From an uncultured Clostridia bacterium (GTDB lineage: Bacteria > Bacillota > Clostridia > Christensenellales > Borkfalkiaceae), in assembly GCA_958419945.1 (NCBI GenBank), contig CATZIC010000058.1, positions 1-12,719 of the forward strand: 12,719 nt of DNA, given 5' to 3'. The translations under genes were made by a program, and so were the position numbers. The notes below the pieces were generated by a model, which had not been told where the DNA came from, searched no databases, and saw only the letters and a list, made by a program, of their open reading frames with translations. This document shows positions 6,494 to 12,719 of the stretch, piece after piece; the first letter of the stretch is position 1, and the number at the start of each line of letters is the position of its first letter.

Positions 6494-7534
6494 ATGAAAA
6501 AGTTGACGAAATTATTTACGTGCGGACTTTTTGCGATGGTTTTATTGTGTTCGTTTATGCTTATCGGTTGCCAGACTAAAGTAATTGAAGATACAAATCC
6601 TTATTCATTTACAAATAAAGGGCACCCTACAGCGGAAGTTGACGCGGACATGACTATCGACGGTGAGTTTTATGAAGCACGTTGGAACAATTCGAGGTGG
6701 CTTAAAGCCGTCGACCGTATGAACAGCAAACAATACGCAAATATTGAATTTACGACTTCGTACGGGGATAAAGGGGTTTATTTCGGCATGAAAGTGGAAG
6801 AAACCGGAACCAACATTTACGTTAATCCCGACAGACCGCCTTGGATGAACAGTTGTATAGAAATGTATATGGGACCCGCTACCGAAGGTGCGGATTCGCC
6901 AAAATGTTTCGAATTCGACTTTATGGCGGACGGAACCTATGATTCGGAATTAAATTACAACGGTTGGTGCGCTGCAAAAACCACTTACGACAAAATGCCC
7001 GTAGTTGCGTCTAAGACGCTTGGCGGCGCCGTAAACGAAGCGGAATGTTACGGCTACACCGTCGAGGCTTTGTTCCCTTGGGGATTTTTGGAATTTGCGG
7101 ATTACGATCTTACCGATAAAGATAATTTGATTTTGGGAATCGACCCCGCACATATCTTCTCATTTAACTACAAAGGAACCGAGCAAAACGGAGACAGATA
7201 CTGGTCGCATTGGTCGGAAAAATACATCAACGTCGGTTGGCAAAATCCGTCCACCTTCTTCAAATTCGGGAAAAACGGACTTCTTTCCTACGATTACACC
7301 GTTACATTTAGCGGTACAGGACGTGGAACGTTAACCGAAAAGAACGGTTGGGATTACGTTTTGGCGGAAGGTATTTCAAACTTTACGATTTCTACGGTAA
7401 ACGGCGCTTCTGTCAAAAAAATCACCGTTAATAACGTAGATTATTTGGACAAACTGACATTTTCGGGCGGAGTTTATACCTTTACGGTAACAAATCCCAC
7501 GGGACCGCTTGACATACAAATTGAAATTAGATAA
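6494..7534 (+). CDS. CBM9-like carbohydrate-binding lipoprotein
   Basis: A probable non-catalytic surface glycan-binding protein. The signal peptide ends in lipobox LIGC with Cys26. Residues about 46-262 match the carbohydrate family 9 binding-domain-like fold: a strand with MTIDGEFYEARW near the start, a YGDKGVYFGMKV strand (90-101), an SCIEMYMGP strand (120-128), CFEFDFMADG (138-147), YTVEALFPW (188-196) and a Trp-rich end around 237-249. No glycosidase motif is present. The last 80 residues (about 268-346) are a small beta domain with a KKITVNNVDY motif resembling the linker repeats in the next gene. The ribosome binding site AAGGGGG (6481-6487) overlaps the previous stop, so expression with GH43 is likely coupled. 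Its ligand could be xylan, cello-oligosaccharides or another glycan. CBM9 domains often bind reducing ends, but that is family knowledge, not seen here. Confidence 0.82.
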   Translation: MKKLTKLFTCGLFAMVLLCSFMLIGCQTKVIEDTNPYSFTNKGHPTAEVDADMTIDGEFYEARWNNSRWLKAVDRMNSKQYANIEFTTSYGDKGVYFGMKVEETGTNIYVNPDRPPWMNSCIEMYMGPATEGADSPKCFEFDFMADGTYDSELNYNGWCAAKTTYDKMPVVASKTLGGAVNEAECYGYTVEALFPWGFLEFADYDLTDKDNLILGIDPAHIFSFNYKGTEQNGDRYWSHWSEKYINVGWQNPSTFFKFGKNGLLSYDYTVTFSGTGRGTLTEKNGWDYVLAEGISNFTISTVNGASVKKITVNNVDYLDKLTFSGGVYTFTVTNPTGPLDIQIEIR

Positions 7535-7543
7535 AAGGTAGCA

Positions 7544-7555
7544 ACTCGAAAGAGT
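7544..7555 (+). other. Small GAAA-tetraloop hairpin before the large lipoprotein gene
   Basis: ACTC-GAAA-GAGT gives a 4-bp stem capped by a GNRA-type loop in the 48-base gap between the CBM9-like and large lipoprotein genes. It is far too weak and lacks a T-run to be a terminator. It could be an RNA processing or stability element, or chance. The downstream AGGAGG (7570-7575) has ideal spacing to ATG 7583. Confidence 0.2.
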
Positions 7556-7582
7556 AATATATAGAAAACAGGAGGAATTGCT

Positions 7583-10500
7583 ATGAAGAAAATAACACGG
7601 CTTATACCTATTTTGGTGTTGGCTATCGTCTGCATTTTTGCTACAGGCGTGCTTACGGCGTGTGAATTTGAACCCGCTCATACACATAGTTACACAGAGT
7701 GGAATCATAACGACACCGAACATTGGAAAGAGTGTCCCGAAGATCATGCGATCGACGAAAGCACTCGTGCAGCCCATGAATACGTAGTGGGTGAGTGTGA
7801 ATGCGGTGCAACCGAACCTGTGGCTCCTACCAAATACGGTAAGGCGACGGGAACGATTAAACTACACAAACAGGGAACTTACGTAACCGATTATACGGGT
7901 ATTAATATCGATTTATCCGACGACGGAGCGGAACTCGACTTCGATACTGCAACGGGAACCTTTACGTTTGATAACGTAAAAGCGGATGAAACCCATACTT
8001 TAACCGTTACAAAGAGCGGTTATAAGGATTACGTTATTTCCGCCGTTCAGGTTGAAGAAAACCAAACTGCTACTTTAGGCGGAGAAGCCGGTATCGTCCT
8101 CGAATACGACGTTTTCGGATATCTTGAAAATTATGATCCGGAATATCATGATTTATCCAAAGTAAACGAGGAAAATCCTTACATCTTATTTAAAGCACAC
8201 GAAGGAGATAAAACGCTTAACGTTCTTACGAAAGACAGTTACGAAAGCGTATCCGCAAGTATGCGTATAAATTGGAATAACAGTACTCACAACTGGCATA
8301 CGCAGGGTATAGTATTGAAGTTTGAAGACGGAAATCACGCTATCGTTCGTTACCACAACGGCGATATGGAAAACGGCAACATTCAATATGCTAACGACTT
8401 GTGGTCGCAAAAACCCGAAACGAGTATCTTTGCAGCAAGCGATTTGAATCAGTGGGGCGAAAATGCCGTTCATACCCTTCTTTCCTCGGAAACCGAAGCC
8501 ATTAAAAACGGCGAGGGCTTAGATTTGACGGTAGTTGTAAGCGGCAATAAACTTTACACCTATTTTGCGGGTAATTGGGTTGCAACCTACACTATCCCCG
8601 AAGAAACCGCAGGCAAAAAAGTTCAGGTAGCATATTTTGCTTTCAATGCGGCAAACGATGCGATTTTCAATTACGAAATCTCCGAAACCGTTCCTTCCGC
8701 AACCTCTTCAGTTAACCTTACGGTAAACAAACCTGAGGACGAGGCGGCTGCTACTGCAAACGTAACGGCTGACAAAGAATCGTACGAAATGGGCGATGAA
8801 ATAACCCTTACCGTTACGAAAGCACTCGGCTACAAACTCGATACTTTAACGGTAAATGGCGTTGATATGACAAACAGCGTTGTTAACGATACTTTAACCT
8901 TGACTGCAAACCGCACCGAGATGAATATCGAAGCAACGTTTGTAAAGGAAGAGCCTATTGCCATCGCTATCACGCTAAAAGGTAAAAAACTCGGTACTAT
9001 CGCAAACCTTGTAGAGGGCACTCAGGTTACCTTTAAAAACACAGAGTACGCTTTCACCGTTAATGCGGAAGGTAAAATCACAAATGAAAGCGTAGTTAAG
9101 GGCAAATATACCGTTGCTTCTGAAGGATATTTTGAAAAAGAAATCGTTTTAGACGAAAATCTTCAGGAAATCGTTCTTGAATACGACTCATTCAAAGAAA
9201 TACTCGGTTGGGGTTCTTTCGATTTATCTAAGCAGAACGAAGAAACACCCGAATTTGGAATAACCAACGATTGCAGTGTTATTTTCACAAAAGATACGTA
9301 CGGTGACGTTAAGTCGAGTATTTATCTCAAAGGCAATAATATGAACGCAGGTAACGGCGGCTTATTGTTCCGCTTCGTGGGCGAAGGCTTTGCTCAAAAC
9401 GGCGAAACCGTTACCGTAACAATGCAGGGTACCAAAAAGGTACAGTTCTCTCAAGACAATCTTTGGGGACAAACTACCGTGGCTGATGGCTGCATATGGA
9501 ACAACTTGTATTATTTTGAAAATTGTTACGACGATAATGCCGACCGCATCGCAGGTGCAAACGCGGCAACCTATCTCGAAGAATATGCTCAAGGCAACTT
9601 GAAACTTTCCGTTATCAGAAAGGGCGCAACCTTCTACGTATTCCTTGACGACGCATTCATCGGACAGTTGACCGTAAACGAAAAGTACGCAAGTGCAAAG
9701 TGCGAAGTGGGATTCTTAACAGCTCAACTCGGCAATGCTTCGGATTGGAAGAGTTGGAAGGTTGAAATTTCCGAAAACGCTGTACTTCCCACTGCAACTA
9801 TAACCGATCAAACGGCGGCGGACGCAAAGGGAAGCATAACGGGTGTTCCCGAAGGAAAGGTTGAAGTTGGCAAAACCGTAACCTTGACGATTGCTCCCGA
9901 AGAGGGCTACAAGCTTTTGACATTGAAAGTAAACGACGCGGACGTAACTGCGCAAGTTACAGGTACGACCTACTCGTTTGTAGTTGTAGGTGACGCTACT
10001 GTTTCGGCAGAGTTCACAGAAATTGTTCCCGGTTCGATAAATGCTCAGATTAGTGGAAATAAATTCGGCGTTGCAGGCAATTTGCTTACCGCATCTGATA
10101 CCGCCACACTGTCTGCGTCCGGTCTTGACGACGTAACCGCACAGCTTATAGCTTCAGGCGATAACGTTATGCTTGCCGTAGAAAGTATTGCCGCAGGAAC
10201 CTGGACGCTTAACGTAGCAGGTTACAGACCTATGGAAATAGTTATAGCCGAAAATACCGAATATACTACGGCTATTGCATTAAAGCCCGTCGAGGAGTTT
10301 ACATTGATACAAAATTGGGGCACTGTAAGCAGCGATGTAGCGGCAGACGGAAGTGCACAACTTACCATAACAAATGAAATGGAAACCGCCGTTTCCGGCA
10401 CAACATTCGGCGATATTGCTGTAAGCGTAAATCTTAGCGGAACGAATATGACCAAAGACGGCAATTTTGGAACGCAGGGCATTGTATTCCGTTTCTCGGA

Positions 10501-11422
10501 TAATAAACTCGCCATATTGCGTATGGAACACAAAGACAAAATTCAGTTTGCGTGTTCAACGGAGTGGTTCCAAGGAGCAAGTGCAGACGGAAGCGGTTGG
10601 CAGGATTTGATATTCTTTACCGAAGGCGATAAGTATTTGACCGCATTCGATAAAGGAGAGTTGAAACTGACCGCAGTGCGCAAGGGCGCAACTATATACG
10701 CAATTTTGACGGTAGGCGAAGAGAGCCAGATTATAGGCTGTCGTGCGTTTGACGAAAAATATCTTAACGATAAAGCAAAAGTAGGTATGTACTGCGAAGG
10801 AACAGTAAACGGCGCAGCCAAAACTTGGAAGCTATCGGTAAGCGACGCAGACGCTGCACTTGCAGCCGTTACGACTACTGTTGGCACGGATAAAGTAAGT
10901 TATCTCGGTAATTGGACGGATAGCGAGGGTACGCTTGCCGTTTCGGGTAAAGGCTATATCGAGTTCAAGGCGGACGCAGGTACAGTCAAAGAGAGCGTTA
11001 CAATAAAACTTGCAGCAGCGAATGCGGCAAGCGAACAGGGTATTATTTACCGCTTTGCAGACGGTAAATACGCCGCTATCCGCTATCAAAAAGAAGGCAA
11101 CGGAGCAAAGGTTCAGTTTACTATGGATACGGTACTTTTCACGAACGCATCGCTTATAGGTTGGACAGATTACGCAATGACCGAAGATGAAATCACCGCA
11201 TTCAATGGTAACGGTATTGACCTTACGTTTATACGAGACGGAAACAACTTCTACGTTGTTCTCGGCAATAGATTGCTCGGAAGTCAGACGGTCGACGAAA
11301 CCAAGTACGCTACAGCAGACGGTGCAATGGGCATAATGATTTGGGAAGGCAAAGGAGTGGCTTTCGCTTACGAACATAAAACAGGTGAAAACGTAACTAT
11401 ACCTACGAATCCCGAAGCATAA
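7583..11422 (+). CDS. Large modular surface lipoprotein with four lectin-like modules
   Basis: A 1279-residue non-catalytic-looking surface protein, probably a glycan- or mucus-binding adhesin. The signal peptide ends in lipobox LTAC with Cys27. Next is a His/Cys/Trp-rich element (33-77: HTHSYTEW, then C51, H55, H65, C72, C74). After that come PEGA/carboxypeptidase-regulatory-like beta domains (about 86-176, 457-535, 816-902), four related lectin-like beta-sandwich modules (about 178-368, 536-730, 904-1087, 1105-1265), and two short InlB-B-like repeats (about 378-455, 735-814). Each lectin-like module has a G-hydrophobic-hydrophobic-x-(K/R)F strand, a strand with QF or IQY, an LxLTVxRxG-x-x-F/Y-Y strand, and a closing strand such as WKVEIS. 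They recall concanavalin/LamG-like folds. No LPXTG, SLH or catalytic motif is seen; attachment is by lipid at the N-terminus. It has the best ribosome binding site of the cluster (AGGAGG, 7 bases before ATG) and ends the operon. Its exact Pfam assignment and ligand remain unknown. Confidence 0.88.
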   Translation: MKKITRLIPILVLAIVCIFATGVLTACEFEPAHTHSYTEWNHNDTEHWKECPEDHAIDESTRAAHEYVVGECECGATEPVAPTKYGKATGTIKLHKQGTYVTDYTGINIDLSDDGAELDFDTATGTFTFDNVKADETHTLTVTKSGYKDYVISAVQVEENQTATLGGEAGIVLEYDVFGYLENYDPEYHDLSKVNEENPYILFKAHEGDKTLNVLTKDSYESVSASMRINWNNSTHNWHTQGIVLKFEDGNHAIVRYHNGDMENGNIQYANDLWSQKPETSIFAASDLNQWGENAVHTLLSSETEAIKNGEGLDLTVVVSGNKLYTYFAGNWVATYTIPEETAGKKVQVAYFAFNAANDAIFNYEISETVPSATSSVNLTVNKPEDEAAATANVTADKESYEMGDEITLTVTKALGYKLDTLTVNGVDMTNSVVNDTLTLTANRTEMNIEATFVKEEPIAIAITLKGKKLGTIANLVEGTQVTFKNTEYAFTVNAEGKITNESVVKGKYTVASEGYFEKEIVLDENLQEIVLEYDSFKEILGWGSFDLSKQNEETPEFGITNDCSVIFTKDTYGDVKSSIYLKGNNMNAGNGGLLFRFVGEGFAQNGETVTVTMQGTKKVQFSQDNLWGQTTVADGCIWNNLYYFENCYDDNADRIAGANAATYLEEYAQGNLKLSVIRKGATFYVFLDDAFIGQLTVNEKYASAKCEVGFLTAQLGNASDWKSWKVEISENAVLPTATITDQTAADAKGSITGVPEGKVEVGKTVTLTIAPEEGYKLLTLKVNDADVTAQVTGTTYSFVVVGDATVSAEFTEIVPGSINAQISGNKFGVAGNLLTASDTATLSASGLDDVTAQLIASGDNVMLAVESIAAGTWTLNVAGYRPMEIVIAENTEYTTAIALKPVEEFTLIQNWGTVSSDVAADGSAQLTITNEMETAVSGTTFGDIAVSVNLSGTNMTKDGNFGTQGIVFRFSDNKLAILRMEHKDKIQFACSTEWFQGASADGSGWQDLIFFTEGDKYLTAFDKGELKLTAVRKGATIYAILTVGEESQIIGCRAFDEKYLNDKAKVGMYCEGTVNGAAKTWKLSVSDADAALAAVTTTVGTDKVSYLGNWTDSEGTLAVSGKGYIEFKADAGTVKESVTIKLAAANAASEQGIIYRFADGKYAAIRYQKEGNGAKVQFTMDTVLFTNASLIGWTDYAMTEDEITAFNGNGIDLTFIRDGNNFYVVLGNRLLGSQTVDETKYATADGAMGIMIWEGKGVAFAYEHKTGENVTIPTNPEA
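8114..11377 (+). repeat. Four divergent copies of a lectin-like protein module
   Basis: Copies are at about 8114-8686, 9188-9772, 10292-10843 and 10895-11377. Shared landmarks are TQGIVLKF / GGLLFRF / TQGIVFRF / EQGIIYRF, then GNIQY / KVQFS / KIQFA / KVQFT, then LDLTVVVSGNKLYTYF / LKLSVIRKGATFYVFL / LKLTAVRKGATIYAIL / IDLTFIRDGNNFYVVL. Divergence in the amino acids means these are old duplications; I saw no long identical DNA runs. Copies 1-3 are each preceded by a PEGA-like domain, copy 4 is not. Confidence 0.75.
8714..10024 (+). repeat. Two InlB-B-like linker repeats between lectin modules
   Basis: Copies at about 8714-8947 and 9785-10024 encode roughly 80 residues each. Both carry the pattern of polar strand, GD/GK-E/T-(I/V)-TLT(V/I), a GYKL turn, LTVNGVD or LKVNDAD, then a closing strand ending in EATF or AEF. 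This is the general form of bacterial surface B-type repeats. The DNA between the two copies is the second PEGA-like and lectin-like unit. Confidence 0.65.
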
Positions 11423-11451
11423 AGCAAAGTAACACAAAAAAACTACGACAT

Positions 11452-11480
11452 TCTATGCGGGGCGGCTTGCCCCGCATAGA
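11452..11480. terminator. Strong GC-rich hairpin after the operon
   Basis: TCTATGCGGGGC (11452-11463) and GCCCCGCATAGA (11469-11480) form a perfect 12-bp stem with a GGCTT loop, 29 bases after the lipoprotein stop. On the + strand it is followed by AAAAGACG, not a T-run, so it is an incomplete intrinsic terminator in this direction. On the - strand a T-run (from the A-run at 11435-11442) follows some 9 bases beyond the stem. It may serve as a 3'-end stabiliser of the operon mRNA, a factor-assisted terminator, or a barrier in both directions. Confidence 0.6.
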
Positions 11481-11495
11481 AAAGACGTATATAAT
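11467..11495 (+). promoter_or_regulatory. Possible promoter for the GH3 gene
   Basis: TTGCCC at 11467-11472 (four of six -35 bases) and a perfect TATAAT at 11490-11495 are 17 bases apart, and the start codon is 43 bases further on. The -35 box lies in the loop and right arm of the hairpin. The region is rich in TATA-like sequence, so the -10 alone is weak evidence. Confidence 0.35.
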
Positions 11496-11538
11496 AGAAA
11501 AAGGTATATAAAAGATAAGTAAAATCAAGAGAAGCATT

Positions 11539-12719
11539 ATGAACAAAAAATTGACTACAGAACAAAAAATCAAACTTATTATGGGCGCAGATTTTTGGAC
11601 AAACTACGATTTAGACGGCGCCATATATAAATTTGTCGTATCGGATGGACCTATGGGGCTTCGCCAACCATTGGATAGAACAACAACCGAACAAAAGGAT
11701 TGCATTAAATCTGTGGCTTATCCGGCTCTTCAGATATTATCCCAGACCTGGGATACCGATTTGGCGTATGAAATGGGAAAAAGTCTCGGTAACGACTGTA
11801 TCGAACAAAAAGTAGATATATTGCTCGGACCGGGTGTGAATATAAAAAGATTGCCGACCTCAGGAAGAAACTTCGAATATCTTTCCGAAGATCCTTTTGT
11901 TGCAGGCACGTTTGCAAGGGAATACATAAAAGGCGTTCAAAGTAAGCACGTAGGCACGGCGTTAAAACATTATTGTTGCAATAACAGCGAAAAATCCCGT
12001 CATTGGGCAAGTATGGAAGTTGACGAAAGAACGATGCGCGAAATCTATTTGCGTCCCTTTGAAATCGCTTGCGAGGCAAACCCTTGGACGGTTATGAGTT
12101 CTTATAATCTCGTGAACGGCGTAAGAATGTCCGAACACGAAAAATTGTACGGCGTATTGCGTAACGTATTTGGTTTCGACGGATTGATTATGTCCGATTG
12201 GGAGGCCGTGAAGGATTCCGAAGCAAGTCTTAACGCAGGGCTTAACTTAGAAATGCCGTATAACGAAAAGCACCAGAAAGATATGCTTGAAAAAGCGGAT
12301 ATGCTAAATCGGGAAAAACTGGACGAATGTTCGCAAAAGGTTTTGGAACTTTCCGAAAAGTGCGAAAAGGAAAGTAAATTAAGAGTCCTTGATATGTCCC
12401 TTGGCGATCGCAGAAAGGTTGCGCTTAGGATTGAAGAAGAAGGTATCGTGCTCTTGAAAAATGACGGCGTACTGCCGTTAAATGGCGGAAAGGTGTTCGT
12501 AACGGGCGCTGCCGCATGGCATTATTATTTCGGCGGCGGTTCCTCGAACGTATTTCCGGAGCGTGAATTCGAAGATTTGGAAACGGCGCTTAAAAATGAA
12601 GGCATTGACGCTTGCTACCACGAAAGCGTATGGGAAGTAAACGGGCATCAAGCAAACCTCGGCAATTTAAAGGAAGCCGTGTTGAAAGCGGCAAAAAGCG
12701 ATTACACGGTTTTGTGCGT
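11539..12719 (+). CDS. GH3-family glycoside hydrolase, partial (runs off the window)
   Basis: The frame is open from ATG 11539 to the last base, 393 full codons with no stop; the 3' part is missing. An in-frame TAA at 11509 and the absence of another ATG support this start, though its ribosome binding site (AAGAGAAG, 11527-11534) is weak. GH3 landmarks run in order: VSDGPMGLR (34-42), LLGPGVNIKR (95-104), GRNFEYLSEDP (109-119), GTALKHYCCNN (139-149), DERTMREIYLRPFE (162-175), and IMSDWEAV with predicted nucleophile Asp220, then GLNLEMP (234-240). The linker to the second alpha/beta domain begins near 290, with GIVLLKNDGVLPL typical of GH3. There is no signal peptide, so it should act in the cytoplasm on imported oligosaccharides as a beta-glucosidase, beta-xylosidase or similar. 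The acid/base residue lies in the missing part or later loops. A separate transcript is possible because of the hairpin upstream. Confidence 0.93.
   Translation, partial: MNKKLTTEQKIKLIMGADFWTNYDLDGAIYKFVVSDGPMGLRQPLDRTTTEQKDCIKSVAYPALQILSQTWDTDLAYEMGKSLGNDCIEQKVDILLGPGVNIKRLPTSGRNFEYLSEDPFVAGTFAREYIKGVQSKHVGTALKHYCCNNSEKSRHWASMEVDERTMREIYLRPFEIACEANPWTVMSSYNLVNGVRMSEHEKLYGVLRNVFGFDGLIMSDWEAVKDSEASLNAGLNLEMPYNEKHQKDMLEKADMLNREKLDECSQKVLELSEKCEKESKLRVLDMSLGDRRKVALRIEEEGIVLLKNDGVLPLNGGKVFVTGAAAWHYYFGGGSSNVFPEREFEDLETALKNEGIDACYHESVWEVNGHQANLGNLKEAVLKAAKSDYTVLC

Noticed and set aside
10832..11437. Minus-strand open frame of 201 codons opposite the end of the large lipoprotein gene
   Set aside because: Cys/Ser/Tyr-rich shadow of the repeated coding region, without a recognisable domain or start signal.
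11633..11815. 60-codon plus-strand frame starting at 11633
   Set aside because: It overlaps the GH3 gene in another frame; the GH3 frame carries the conserved motifs.
1..12719. CRISPR arrays, tRNA or rRNA genes, insertion sequences, integrase sites
   Set aside because: No regularly spaced short repeats, transposase or integrase motifs, or tRNA/rRNA-like sequences were seen.

Overview
The window reads as part of a carbohydrate-foraging locus from a low-to-medium GC, monoderm Bacillota, most likely an uncultured gut-type clostridium. This is inferred from four lipoprotein signal peptides, AGGAGG-like ribosome binding sites, a UgpC/MsmK-type sugar ABC ATPase, and surface-protein modules typical of Clostridia. 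No sequence search was possible, so the taxon is an inference. Every gene I can support is on the + strand.

Layout. Positions 1-78 hold the apparent 3' end of an upstream gene. Positions 79-469 form a regulatory leader: a good sigma-A-type promoter (TTTACA, 17 nt, TATAAT) with a TGTAA/TTACA palindrome over its -35 box, a 36-codon small ORF with its own ribosome binding site, and then a strong intrinsic terminator. No second promoter is evident before the ABC ATPase gene at 470, so terminator read-through (attenuation) is a reasonable idea.

Positions 470-11422 hold six tightly spaced genes that look like one operon. They encode an MsmK/UgpC-type ATPase with an unusual helical insertion of about 170 residues, a four-TM membrane protein of unknown function, an SGNH/GDSL-esterase lipoprotein, a GH43 glycosidase lipoprotein with a C-terminal discoidin-like domain, a CBM9-like lipoprotein, and a 1279-residue lipoprotein with four lectin-like modules. 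A 12-bp GC-rich hairpin closes the operon at 11452-11480.

The last gene (11539 to the window end, truncated) is a GH3 glycosidase without a signal peptide. It is open to the last base.

How they may work together (inference): the large lectin-like lipoprotein and the CBM9-like lipoprotein hold a polysaccharide on the cell surface. The GH43 enzyme removes arabinose/xylose-type units and the SGNH enzyme removes acyl (probably acetyl) groups. Released oligosaccharides enter through an ABC importer energised by the MsmK-like ATPase, whose permeases and binding protein are not in this window. The cytoplasmic GH3 enzyme finishes hydrolysis. An acetylated arabinoxylan-like hemicellulose would fit, but the substrate cannot be fixed from sequence alone.
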